Assembly: GCF_019320115.1 (NCBI RefSeq)
Contig: NC_089594.1
Location: forward strand, 21,474,055-21,538,054
Direction: 5' to 3'
DNA: 64,000 nt
DNA from: Miscanthus floridulus
Lineage: Eukaryota; Streptophyta; Magnoliopsida; Poales; Poaceae
Positions 22,089 through 32,289 of this stretch are shown here, one piece after another. Made by a program: the position numbers and the translations under genes. Below the pieces are notes generated by a model that had not been told where the DNA came from, ran no database searches, and was given only the letters and a program-made list of their open reading frames with translations. How positions within the stretch are numbered: position 1 is the stretch's first letter; every line of letters begins with the position of its first letter.

Positions 22089-22235
22089 CTCAATCCGTTC
22101 CAAATTATAAGACGTTTTGGCTTTTCTAGATACGTAGTTTTTGCTATGCACATAAACATACACTATGTCTAGATACATACTAAAAGCAATGTATCTCGAA
22201 AAGCTAAAACGTCTTATAATTTAGAATGGTGGGAG
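22089..22235. mobile_element. Stowaway MITE in intron 2 of the DUF6598 pseudogene
   Basis: 147 bp flanked by TA on both sides. Ends are CTCAATCCGTTCCAAATTATAAGACG and its inverse (CGTCTTATAATTTAGAATGGTGGGAG), the Tc1/Mariner Stowaway pattern. Confidence 0.9.
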
Positions 22236-23187
22236 TACATTACTGTTTTTAGGGCATGGTTTGGATATTATATGGAACAGAATAAACCAAGTTAAACATT
22301 TTTTCAACAATTTATGTGAACATAAGTATGTATAATATGTTAATGAAACTATATTTGGACCCTTTGGTATAATATATTTGTTTCCTATATTAGGGAAATT
22401 ATTTATGACATTTTTTATGTCGATATCATGCTTAATGGTACAACGATCTGAACCTACAGCATGATGATCACACATGTAAACTGATCATTAACTGTTTCGT
22501 CTATGGTAGTAGTTTAGATATGCTGGTTGGCTGTAATCATTTTATTTTGATTACATCATTGTACGTATTCAGAGAAATATAACATAAAACTAACCTTAAA
22601 CTTTTTGGTAGGATGAATCTTTGATCTTGATAGGTCCAAAACGAGGACTGGCATTGATAGGTCCGAACTATGTTGAGATTGATTTGAAGATTAAGGATCA
22701 TCAAGGGCAGGACAAAGAACTCAGTAAAGGAATGTTATGGATCAATAGCATAGAGCGTCGATAGTTGAAGCAATGTGTGCTTGAAAGTGACTCTCTTGCT
22801 ACCACGCTTAGCACTGTGGATGTGTGGTATGGAGTTGTGAAAGATGCAGTGGAAGGTACTATTTCAATTGAAGTTCTACAAGGAAACTTTAATGGAAAAA
22901 TCACTGCCCACAGCACCAATATCCTGAACACCATTGTGCTTTACGATAGTCAGGTGATTGGTGGCATGGCTGGTGATGGTGATGGTACTGGAGCTATCAA
23001 GCTTACGCGATCCGTCGTATCTGTCTATGTGAAGGATATGCTGATAATTGCTGCCGAATCCAGGGACGGTATGTCTAAACGAACCATTGATTTTACTCCC
23101 AAGATCATCGGTAGAGAAGAGGAAGTTATGAATATTGGTATCACTAAGATGTGGATGAAGGTTGCGTGGTCGATAATGGATTTTTAA

Positions 23188-23640
23188 GTGAACTCCTTGC
23201 ACCTTAAGGTTTGATGATGACAGGATCTGTATGACTCGGTGCAACATCAGAGTAGCAATGTTAGGATCATTATGTATTGGACCCTATAAATAAGTAGTCC
23301 CTAACGTGTTGAGCCTGTTATGTTGAATGAACTATTGTGTAACTGCTTGGGCCTGCCGTGTTGAACTATTGGCTAAGATATTGTGCTTTCGCCGCGTTAT
23401 ATCATGAACATGTGTGATACTTCTGTGTTTCATCACTTGACTAAATTGCTCTTGTGGATTATTTGGTGTCAGGTGAGTTGCCATCCTTCAAATTCACGCT
23501 GTTGTGCAAACAGGGGCACAGAATAAATGTGCCATGTCATAAATCTTTTGACAAAAGTGGTACAAAATTAAACTAGAATCTGTGAAAATGTTTCTAGTCT
23601 GTTACTCGATCTTCACAGTTGACACAGAAACAATAGGCAA
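23188..23640. other. 3' flank of the DUF6598 pseudogene, nothing recognised
   Basis: Probable old 3' UTR and intergenic DNA; no clear reading frame, repeat or signal beyond ordinary AT-rich composition. Confidence 0.4.
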
Positions 23641-24640
23641 TCTAGGATCGGCAAGGCTAGCACCCACACGTCCGGCCCCATGCCCGCGTCTGGACGCAGC
23701 TCCCGTTCGACGCACCTGCCGCGCCCTATCCCGTACCCCGCGCGTCCGCTGCGCCCACGTAATACGAGAGCCCACCCGCCGCGCAGGCATTACCACGCCG
23801 TGATGGCTCCCGCGCGACGGCGATGGCGTAGGCGAGCAGGCCGTTGATCAATCCGGAGTAGCGCGATGAGGACCCACTCCAGGGCCGCGTATGCCAGCGC
23901 GCCCTCCGGTGGAACGCTACTGCTAGCTTACAGCCGACGCCGCCATTGCTCCCGCGCTACCTCTCTCTTCCTCGCTCGACCACCCCACATCGAGATCTAC
24001 TTTTGCAACACTCAGATGAAACAATTGCAACATATGACTAAAACCAATGAAACATTGGAACATACACTTGCAACATAGCCATCGTAACATATGCAACATC
24101 CAGTTAAAACAATTGCAACATACGTCTGAAATAGATGAAACATTTTGAACAAACTCTTGCAACATACCTCTGAAACACTTGCAACATGTGCAACATCCTA
24201 TCTGCTTTTGCAACATCCATATGAAACAATTGCAATATACCTCTGAAAGCCTGAAACATCTAAAACACTTGAAACATACGTTTGCAACATAGGGTAGGTG
24301 AAGGTCAAGGCTGGTCAATTGTCGTCGTAGTGGGATCCGGCGGCGCACGAGCACCACCACCACTAGCACCAGTGGCGGCCCGCGAGCACAACCACCACCA
24401 GCACCGTCCTTGGCTCGCCCAGGCAGGCGGCGCGCGGCCGGAGCGAGGAGCGAGCGTTGCGGGTGGGGGGGCGACGGGCAATAGCGAGGAGTGAGGAGCG
24501 AACGACGCAGGTGAGGCGCGTGACGAGTGGGAGAAGAGCAAGCGAGCGAGTGGCACCTAGTGAGGCACGCAGTGGGAAAAAGCAGCGAGACGGACTGAGG
24601 CGCGGCGCGGACGCCCCTGACCAAGCATTATCGATCTAGG
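23641..24640 (-). repeat. GCAACAT dispersed repeat element, copy 1
   Basis: GC-rich arms (23641-23960 and 24300-24620) flank a core (24000-24295) in which GCAACAT, TGAAACA and close variants recur every 15-25 bp. The same core occurs in reverse orientation at 37245-37580. Both copies share an ATCGATAATGCT end and a CGGACG-rich segment just inside it. This looks like a non-autonomous DNA transposon family common in grasses; superfamily not determined and no target duplication confirmed. Arginine/alanine-rich reading frames here are composition artefacts. Confidence 0.55.
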
Positions 24641-24924
24641 AAGTTGGAAATCTGAACATACAAGTGAGAGTGAGACAAAATTGGAACCCCTGCTCCCTGG
24701 GCCCCTTACATCCTGTGTTGATAAAAAAAAGGGAAATTAGCCTTGGTTGGGCTGGCTTCAACCGTAGGTGAGTTGGGCTCGTAGTAACACGTGGCAGAGC
24801 CAGAACCTCGATGTGCAGCTGATGGGCCGGTGTTACTTCAAATAAAAAAGTTGATGGGCAAGTGGCCGATCATGAGGCCAATGCGGAGAGATCGAACAAG
24901 AGGGGCCTAGGAGCATAAGAAGTT

Positions 24925-26974
24925 TCATCTTCTCCCCGTCTACAGTAGATAAGAGCGACTTCGAGGCGATTCACCGGCCGGCGTCGAATTCGCTGGGTCC
25001 TCTCCGTCTCCGGTGGTCTTGTCGCCGCCGGAGGGTGGGGGGACCGGCGGATTCGGCGGCCAGTGTACATATCCTACTATATTAGGCTTCATCTAATTAG
25101 GTTAGGGTTAGGTTTATCCATGCTGTTGGTGTGGCGTGGATCCTCCTTCCTCTGTTGCTGCGTCTCCGGCGAGCGACGTCTTGGATGCGAGGTTGAAGCT
25201 GTGGAGCCGAGCTTCGGCGACACCTTCTCCGAAATCCTCGATCGACGGCTTCCCTGACTTGGCGGGTGACGATAACATGAGGTACTACTTCCAACCTTGC
25301 GAAAGGGTGGAATTCGTGGTGTTGGTGTTCGTGCTCTTCTTCGGGTTGGATGTGTGTGCACTCCCCGATATTGGGTTCTCCGGGCTTCTCCCTCTGTCGA
25401 TGGAGGTTTGGGCGCCGGTTTTATCCTCCTCCAGTTCAGCACGGTGATGGCCAATGTGTCTCCACTGGAGGTGCTGTCTCATGCGGCGTTTAAACGATTA
25501 CTCGGGCGTCTTCTTCAGAGGAGACGTTGTCACCGGATTGAAGCTGGATGGAGTCGCTCTTTCTCCGGCGAGGCGCGTCGGTGCTACGTCGGTCCTTTCT
25601 GGATGGATCCAGAACACAGAGTCCTCTGTGTCTGTGCTTGTTATTGTAAAATAATGTTAGACCAGGGACTTGTTTGTAAGACTGTCTCCGATAAGAAGAC
25701 CTAAATCCGACACCCATTTCGGATTTTGGGTTATACACAAGAAAAGGTCCCGTAACCGATAACTCAGCACTCTCCAACAAGCTACGCAAAAAGCAGAGCC
25801 CATCCGAAGCGGAGGACGACCGCACGGCCAAGGACGCCGCTGAGCTGCCGGCGTTGTTGACGAGGACGCCCACGTCGCGCCGGCGTTGTTGACGAGGACG
25901 CCCACGTCGCGGCCCTCCACGGCGGCCGCCACCCTCGCCACCCCGCGCCGCGCGTCGCCCCCGGTGACGGCGAGGTCCCTGCTCCGCCGCTCCAGGGACA
26001 TGATCCCCCGGAAGCTCTTCTGCTTCTCCATCCCTCCGGAAGCTCTTGAGCTTCTCCAGCGAGCCCAGCCGGATGTTGGACTGCCGCTCTGTGGCCGAAT
26101 CCGAGGGGTACTAGATGGAACGCTTCAGATTGCCACGCCTCGTTCTTGACGAATTCAGGAAACCTTTTGCTCACCAAACTTTATGTGACGCCTCAACGAA
26201 CTCCAGAAAATCGCAACTTGGGCCTGATACTTGCGAAAGAAAATCAACAGCATTAATGCCCCTGAAGTCCTGAACCAAGAACAGACAGGAAATCTCAAAT
26301 GGGCACGGAGACAGGAAATCTCAAATGCAGAAAATCGAAAAGAAAAAAAATAAAACGGGAATATTGCAGAAAGCAGAATCCGTTCCCCTGAAGGTCTGAA
26401 CCAAGAACAGGCCAGAAAGCTCAAGAATGCAAGAAGCCAAAGAAAGGTTAGTCGAATGATTGTTCCAAGAATCCCTACCCAAAACCTCACCTTTTCTCGC
26501 ACCAGCCAGGCGCCACCACAACGCCCCACCCGGTGAGAGCAACCCGGACCCGGTGAGGAACGAATGGGGGAACAAAAACAAGAGCTTGCTCGTCCGAAGA
26601 GCTTCCGGGGGATCATGTCCCTGGAGCGGCTTGTGCTGCGCGGGGAGCGGCGGGCCGAGGTGGTGCTCCCAGGCGGCGGCCGTGTGTGCCGAGAGGGAAG
26701 GCAAGCTCGGCCATTCCTTGCTTCCGCGGGCGAGCTCCACCGTCGGAGATTTGGGTAGCGAGAGAGAGGCGACGCTTTTCTGCGTTTCCTTCGGCCTAGT
26801 ACCCAGAATGGGTGTTGCGGTTGGGTCCGCCATTGGAGCCGGTATCTGATATGTAAATCACTGTGTACAACCTATTTTTGAATTTGGGTAGCTTTGTTGG
26901 AGTCAGTCTAAGGCCTGAGGTGTACGCTACAGTTCAGTAATAATAATAAAATCCAGTCCCTTTCTCAAAAAAAA
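24925..26974 (+). mobile_element. 2-kb retroposed chimeric insertion with 16-bp target duplication
   Basis: A perfect 16-bp direct repeat AGGAGCATAAGAAGTT lies at 24909-24924 and 26975-26990, and the insertion ends in an A run (26967-26975). That is the mark of LINE-type target-primed reverse transcription. The left third (about 25060-25700) is GC-rich non-coding sequence resembling LINE or retroelement leader DNA. The middle contains an antisense short-chain dehydrogenase fragment (25780-25995). The right part has an inverted copy of a ~33-bp piece of that region (25985-26018 versus 26590-26622). So a chimeric RNA, or a rearranged element, was copied in as one unit. No intact protein is encoded. 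Confidence 0.75.
25780..25995 (-). pseudogene. Fragment of a 3-ketoacyl-CoA reductase-like SDR gene
   Basis: The minus strand encodes GVARVAAAVEGRDVGVLVNN followed by AGAT. The NNAG motif and the preceding helix are those of classical short-chain dehydrogenases; the EG-DVGVL-NNAG wording resembles very-long-chain 3-oxoacyl-CoA reductases (second step of fatty acid elongation). A 32-bp tandem duplication (units at 25849 and 25881) repeats the VGVLVNNAGA coding block and shifts the frame. Neither the cofactor-binding GxxxGIG nor the YxxxK catalytic pair is present. It is a relic within the retroposed insertion; the exact SDR subfamily is uncertain. Confidence 0.5.
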
Positions 26975-27047
26975 AGGAGCATAAGAAGTTCAGCAATGAA
27001 CGCGCGCCCAACAAAGCTGCCAGGATCCCCTAAACAAAACTGCCAGG

Positions 27048-27621
27048 AGAAGCTGTTGTCAGAAAATGGTCAGAGAAAGACATGGCAAAAGCCACCGGTG
27101 GGTTTCCTCAAACTCAACTCTGATGGATCTTTTTTCAGTGATGAGAAGACTGGGGGATGGGGCTTCATCATCAGAGATAAGAATGGAGAGGTGATTAAGG
27201 CCGCAGCAGGAAAGGAAGACTGCATCCTTGACGCTTTTCATGCAGAGCTCCTGGGCGTCCAAGCAGGGTTGAGGATGGCCATTAACCTGGGCACCACAAG
27301 GCTATATATAGAAACAGACGCGTCTCTGGTGAAAGAAGCAGTGGAAGGCGGGGAGTACAGGCAGGCGGCAATGGGTGGAATTGTTACTGAAATTAAGCAT
27401 TTGCACTCATCTGAATTCCTGTTTAGCTCGATTAATGTATGCCCATGTGTTTGTATAACATACTAACAAAGCAGCGCATATGCTTGCTTCCATAGGGTGT
27501 AAAAGTCCCAGTGAAACTGTTCTCACTTGGGGTGAGGTCCCCCAGGAGGTTGGGGAGTCGGTGTCGAGCGATTTAGCTGCGACTCATGAGTAATGAAGAG
27601 CCCTACAATTTAAAAAAAAAA
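27048..27621 (+). mobile_element. 5'-truncated LINE with RNase H domain
   Basis: Flanked by AAAACTGCCAGG (27036-27047 and 27622-27633) and ending in a poly(A) run (27612-27621), so a 574-bp truncated LINE. It encodes the C-terminal RNase H-like domain of a plant L1 ORF2: PPVGFLKLNSDGSF, GGWGFIIRDKNGEV, FHAELLGVQAGL and YIETDASLVKEAVEGG (conserved Asp, Glu, Asp). Near 27440 a frameshift moves the tail (KAAHMLASIGC, WGEVPQEV) into another frame, ending near 27590. The domain would degrade the RNA strand of RNA-DNA hybrids during retrotransposition. This copy is dead on arrival, as truncated LINEs are. Confidence 0.85.
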
Positions 27622-27633
27622 AAAACTGCCAGG

Positions 27634-29035
27634 GCCACCAGCCCACCACTACTAATACTCCTAGGCAACAATCCATGATTGTTCCCGGCCCCAGGAATGT
27701 AGCTTTCGGTGTATAGTACAACAGGATTCTTATGTATCTTGGTGTATAAAATGCATGTAATGTAACAGTTGTACGGCCGTATCCTAGTTGGCTGTGTGCA
27801 TAACAAATTACACAATTGAATGGTGTTTGTGAGCAAAATTTGGGTGTTTAAGTAAAAAATGAACTGCTTGATTGTGTTACTGGAAACTAACTTTAGTTGT
27901 CCATCGGTATCAACAAATATTTCTTTAACGGACATTTAATATCAACTTTAGTTTAAAAAAAACTAGTGGTGAAAAATTTAGGGACGTATCGTGACTGCCA
28001 AAAATGTGGGCCAGTAAAATAATGGGACCAGTACATATATTATTTTATATTTTACATTTAATAAAAGTTAAATTTGTAAATTCACTTTTACATACTAACA
28101 AAGTTAGGCCAACTAGGATCCACCCCACTTTTTTTAGAGATTAAGGATCCAACCCACTTGAATACGATCCACAAATTAATTTAGCAGATGGGCCGAACTG
28201 GTTCGACCCCAAAAGCGGCTCAACAAAGGTCATGGGGTCCTGCTCAGCCGCAAGATTGTAACTGACATAAACCTATTCGTTAGGTCTGCCAAATACTCAT
28301 TAGGTTTTCAGATGTTCAGGTATTCTTAGTGTAAAAATAGTTTACTGAATTAACTCACAAGAATTAAGCATCAGGATCATAGTGAGTTTACAGTCTTTTT
28401 TATGGTTTTCTTGTATAAAAATTTTTTAGAAAAGGAGGGCATGTAGAAGTACAAGGGATTCAGGGACATCTATGCCATTCAAACACATCGTCCTTATTTG
28501 TTCTCTACATGTAGACTGCAGTAAGCTTGGGAAGTTTTAACAGATTTGCCTAGGGATAGGGGTTTACTAATTGAAGAGTTTTGCTGCACAAGTTTCAGAG
28601 GGATGATAAGAATGGATCTCTTTTTGCTTAACCTTATATGTAGTATATTATCACCATGTTTGTGCTTATTGTACCAGTCGTGAAAGAGTTTTGTTCCAAG
28701 TGTTTCGGATGTATGTCAAGATTATACCTTTTTTCTTATGGAGATCATTCTTATATGATGTTGTACCAGCAACAGTGGTAGAATAGCTCTCAATGTCTAC
28801 TTTTGAATGCCTTTCAACATGCGCAAATATTTGGGTAGCATGTGACTGTCCCTTATATATGACCCCACAATGTAAGGGAAGAATGTTGTACCAAAATGTT
28901 AGCCTCTTATACCCTGGATGTCTTACAGAAATATAATTTTCCGTACACCTATAAATTAGTCTTTAAAGTGTTTTTAGCCTTCAGAATGGAGCCTGCTTCA
29001 GACTTTTTGAGCTAAAAAAATATTTGCACTTGTTT
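27634..29035. other. Gene-free AT-rich stretch
   Basis: No reading frame over about 110 codons and none like a known family. Nothing with clear ends or terminal repeats was found. Confidence 0.4.
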
Positions 29036-29348
29036 TTTGAAGGAGCTCGCCTGTGTCCAGGCAGTGCTGCGCGAAGTGGGAGAGGAATGTGTCCTTCGGT
29101 GCTCTGCTGGAGACTCCTCTCTATGTTGCCACCCCCCCCCCCCCCCCCCCCCCCCCCCCTGCGCCCCGGGGACCTTCTGCCCTAAGATGTCTTTTGGTCG
29201 AGGTCAGTTTTATATTTCAGTTTTATAATAGGCGCTAATGTATTGTAAGGGGTTGGGTCATGGAGAGGCCTTTTTGGTCTCTCCTTGTACTATTTTTTTC
29301 CTAATGAAATGACACGCAACTCTCCTGCATTATTCGAGAGAAAAAAAA
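29036..29348 (+). mobile_element. LINE 3' end with a run of 28 C
   Basis: The tail AATGAAATGACACGCAACTC then TCCTGCATTATTCGAGAG and eight A is the usual 3' end of grass L1 elements. Upstream lies a short ORF2 C-terminal remnant interrupted by an uninterrupted 28-C tract (29132-29159). The left limit is estimated; no target duplication was found. Confidence 0.65.
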
Positions 29349-30453
29349 CGTTGTGCTCAGGGAAATATTGTACTTGTGTTGCCCTTGTTTCTGAAAGAAT
29401 CTCTTACTCAAGTACAGTACATTTTTAAGCAAACAATCCTTTTGTTTTCTTCCCCATTAGGCCATTACAGTATCGCAATTAGTTACGGCAGAAGGAAAAC
29501 AGTAGCAGTTATATCAGGAGTCAGGACTATGAGTTTCCTTACCTTGTTGATATCACCTGATCTGTAGTTTCTATGCATTTTGTCTTAAGTTGCATCTTTG
29601 GCTTTGTAAAATTTTGATATATGCATGTCTGTAGGTTACATGAAAGATAGATGGGAGAAATTTCTTCATGAACTGATCTGAAAATTCTTTTATGTTTCAA
29701 GTTCAGACCACATATCGATATCTTTGATATGCTGTGCTCTGAACTAATGGACAAAACAATAATTTCATCTGGGATTCAAGTCTTCTTTAAATTGTTTTTA
29801 TGTTGTGGAGAGGATTGATTAATTTGTATACTGCATTCATGTTCCCAGTTCAGATCATCGACGACATCACATCTACATTAACTATGCACCCTATCTTGGA
29901 GGGGAATAATCGGGAATGGTTGATTTTGATTCTTTGATGTATAGCATCAACTAGATGGATCACTCCACCGTATATGATTATTGTCCCGTAGCAATGCACG
30001 GGTGTTCTGCGTTCGGCTGGTTGGTTTTTCAGCCGGATTTCACTGTTCCCAGCTGAAAACACTGCTTACGCTCTCACAAATTCCTCCAGATTCCTCCAAA
30101 TTCCTCCCAGCGAACAGGGCCAAAGCAAATGACTGGAATTATAGAAAATCTCTGAACATCTGATGAGCTACAGCCTACAGCACGCAATACTCAAGATGTG
30201 TAACAGTTGTGTCAGCTGGTCTCGTCGCCAACGGATCAGAATCAGATATCAATATCACAGATAAATGCTTAAAACCGAAATATATATGTAGCGCGCGAGC
30301 ACCGAGGGATACATTGCAGGCACGTCTACCATTTTGTTTTATGTGTGGCACCTGGTCTGATGCTGTTGTGAAGCTGTCCAGCGGTGCCAGCAGCTAGCTG
30401 GAAGTAAACCAAATCAGAAAAAGAATCATCAGAAAAGGTACACAATAGAAGTG

Positions 30454-30458
<5 letters not shown>
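29349..30458. other. Intergenic DNA upstream of the polyketide synthase, with a hAT-like MITE at 30002-30122
   Basis: Mostly AT-rich. Bases 30002-30122 begin TGTTCTGCGTTCGGCTGG and end CCAGCGAACAGGGCC, matching the terminal style of short hAT-like MITEs seen again at 44182, 44772 and 48714. No gene seen. Confidence 0.45.
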
Positions 30459-30484
<26 letters not shown>

Positions 30485-30485
30485 G
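30459..30485 (+). repeat. 27-G homopolymer tract
   Basis: An uninterrupted G run about 140 bp upstream of the TATA box at 30628. G-quadruplex formation is possible; length may be inexact because such runs are hard to sequence. Confidence 0.85.
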
Positions 30486-30627
30486 AAGAAAAATAGAAGT
30501 ACTACTTTGTATATACTAGTAATCCACATGCGAAGAATCATCACAAAAGATACACAAAGAAAAAAAAAGAAAGAAGAAGTATTATACTAGAAGTAATCTA
30601 CATGCGTGCCCCGGCCACTTGTACTGG

Positions 30628-30635
30628 TATAAATA
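30628..30635 (+). promoter_or_regulatory. TATA box of the type III polyketide synthase gene
   Basis: TATAAATA within a normal plant core promoter context, 135 bp before the ATG at 30770, which leaves a 5' UTR of roughly 100 bp. Confidence 0.8.
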
Positions 30636-30769
30636 GAACGCAGCTCCTGCTTCTCCAAACCACGAAGACGCACGCTAGCAGCTCTCTCTCAGCTAACCTA
30701 GCTAGAGCCCAGCAGCCCCGAGAGTACCTGCTACCAGCTGCTACGTAGGTGTCGTCGTCGTCGACGTCC

Positions 30770-31993
30770 ATGGGTTCCATGGGGAGGGCACTAGCACTAC
30801 CGCGCACCGTCGACGAGATCAGGCGTGCGCAGCGCGCAGATGGGCCGGCCACCGTGCTCGGCATCGGCACGGCGAACCCGCCGACGTGCATGGCCCAGGA
30901 CGACTACCCCGACTACTACTTCCGCGTCACCAACAGCGAGCACCTCACCGACCTCAGGGCCAAGCTCACCAGGATCTGCAACAACAAGAAGTCCGGCATC
31001 AGGCAGCGCTACCTCCACCTCAACGAGGAGCTGCTGGCCGCCAACCCGGGCTTCATCGACCGCACGCGGCCGTCCCTGGACGAGCGCGTGGAGATGGCCT
31101 CCGCCGCCGTCCCGGAGCTGGCCGCGAAAGCGGCCGCCAAGGCCATCGCGGACTGGGGCCGCCCGGCCACCGACATCACCCACCTCGTCTTCAGCACCTA
31201 CTCCGGCGCGCGCGCCCCGAGCGCCGACCGCCGCCTCGCCTCCCTGCTGGGCCTCCGCCCCACGGTGTCCCGCACCATCCTCAACCTCCACGGCTGCTAC
31301 GGCGGCGGGCGGTCGCTCCAGCTCGCCAAGGAGCTCGCGGAGAACAACCGCGGCGCGCGCGTCCTGGTCGCCTGCTCCGAGATCACGCTCATCGCCTTCT
31401 ACGGGCCCGAGGGAGGCTGCGTCGACAACATCATCGGCCAGACCCTGTTCGGCGATGGTGCCGGCGCCGTCATCGTCGGCGCCGACCCCATCGCCCCCGT
31501 CGAGCGCCCGCTGTTCGAGATGGCGTTCGCGTCGCAGACCACGATACCGGACACCGAGGACGCCATCTCCATGCAGATCAGCAAATGCGGCATGGAGTAC
31601 CACCTCTCCAGCCAGGTGCCCCGCCTGCTGGGGTGCAACGTGGAACGCTGCCTTGTCGACGCGTTCCGCACGCTCGGCGTCAACGCCGCATGGAACGACC
31701 TTTTCTGGGCGATCCATCCCGGCGGTCGTGCCATCCTGGACAACATCGAGGAAGTGCTCGGTCTGGAGGACGGGAAACTGGCGGCGAGTCGCCACGTGCT
31801 CAGCGAGTTTGGCAACATGAGTGGCACCACGGTGATCTTCGTGCTCGATGAGTTGCGCCGCCGACGGGCGGCGGCGGCCAAGCAGGGAGGGGAAACGCCG
31901 GAGTGGGGAGTCATGATGGCTTTTGGACCGGGAGTCACAATCGAAACCATGGTGCTCCACGCCCCTAGCAACCTGAACCTGGAGGGAAATTAA
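30770..31993 (+). CDS. Type III polyketide synthase, alkylresorcinol synthase-like
   Basis: A single uninterrupted frame of 407 residues, normal length for the chalcone synthase superfamily. The start is the ATG at 30770 (MGSMGRALALP); in-frame codons upstream to 30749 contain no ATG. The Cys-His-Asn triad is visible: Cys176 in LHGCYGGG, His316 in WAIHPGGRA, Asn349 in EFGNMSGTT, and the family signature MAFGPGVTIETM near the C-terminus. The GCYGGG and STYSGARAPS blocks and the close overall resemblance to sorghum ARS1/ARS2 as I recall them point to alkylresorcinol synthase, which condenses a fatty acyl-CoA with malonyl-CoA to 5-alkylresorcinols. In sorghum these feed sorgoleone synthesis in root hairs. 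The enzyme is probably ER-associated or cytosolic. The usual CHS-family intron near Cys70 is absent. A curcumin-synthase-like relative is the main alternative. Confidence 0.88.
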   Translation: MGSMGRALALPRTVDEIRRAQRADGPATVLGIGTANPPTCMAQDDYPDYYFRVTNSEHLTDLRAKLTRICNNKKSGIRQRYLHLNEELLAANPGFIDRTRPSLDERVEMASAAVPELAAKAAAKAIADWGRPATDITHLVFSTYSGARAPSADRRLASLLGLRPTVSRTILNLHGCYGGGRSLQLAKELAENNRGARVLVACSEITLIAFYGPEGGCVDNIIGQTLFGDGAGAVIVGADPIAPVERPLFEMAFASQTTIPDTEDAISMQISKCGMEYHLSSQVPRLLGCNVERCLVDAFRTLGVNAAWNDLFWAIHPGGRAILDNIEEVLGLEDGKLAASRHVLSEFGNMSGTTVIFVLDELRRRRAAAAKQGGETPEWGVMMAFGPGVTIETMVLHAPSNLNLEGN

Positions 31994-32179
31994 CAATTCA
32001 AACATCGACCCAAAGGACTATATATATAACTTCTACACGCAGTATAAAATATATTATAAACCCGGTATACAGGTTGCCCAAGCTAAAATAAGGTCCATGT
32101 AGCCAATTCATGGACCATATAAGATGGAGTGTTAAATTTGTTCATTAAGTATCAGCGTGATATATTGTTGTGTTCATTG

Positions 32180-32182
<3 letters not shown>

Positions 32183-32232
<50 letters not shown>
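32183..32232. repeat. (TA)n microsatellite
   Basis: About 25 TA units about 190 bp after the polyketide synthase stop codon. Confidence 0.9.
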
Positions 32233-32235
<3 letters not shown>

Positions 32236-32289
32236 ATAATATTACTATTATTAGAAAGAAAAAACCGGTCCATTATCACTTTGTCCCTC

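Larger units (their letters stand above)
20730..23187 (+). pseudogene. DUF6598-family gene, disrupted
   Basis: Three exons are recognisable: about 20730-20868, 21018-21586 and 22612-23187, with GTAAGT and GTATGT donors and CTGCAG and TTGGTAG acceptors. Exon 1 gives LEDTILDFDPK then FTFSDLTKFDLDEE; exon 2 gives SPLGPMRF, then (after a MITE) DVVYKNKDDYELCEG and VYGTVIARDSLDKRCVYLFR; exon 3 gives VEIDLKIKDHQGQDKELSKG and ends WMKVAWSIMDF. This is the grass DUF6598 family, of unknown function, sometimes fused to ribosome-inactivating domains. Breaks: TAA in exon 1 (20802-20804), TAG in exon 3 (22762-22764), the MITE in exon 2, and an apparent one-base frameshift just before 20730, where ERLAKEAEGR lies in another frame. 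It is not translatable. Confidence 0.85.

Noticed and set aside
24000..24295. CRISPR-like regularly spaced repeats
   Set aside because: Plant nuclear DNA; units are degenerate, unequally spaced and part of a dispersed transposon-like repeat.
24305..24640. Arg/Ala-rich frames in the GCAACAT element arms
   Set aside because: GC-rich composition alone; no domain and found on both strands.
27012..27047. AAAGCTGCCAGG (27013-27024) as a third copy of the LINE target duplication
   Set aside because: It differs in one base and is followed by unrelated sequence; the AAAACTGCCAGG pair fits the LINE ends exactly.
30825..31851. Two other long plus-strand frames (331 and 321 codons) within the polyketide synthase
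   Set aside because: Ser/Thr/Pro- and Arg/His-rich shadows in the other frames of the real gene.
30797..32005. 402-codon open frame on the minus strand across the polyketide synthase
   Set aside because: It is the antisense shadow of a GC-rich, codon-biased gene; its translation is Ala/Gly/Asp/Val-rich with no family resemblance.
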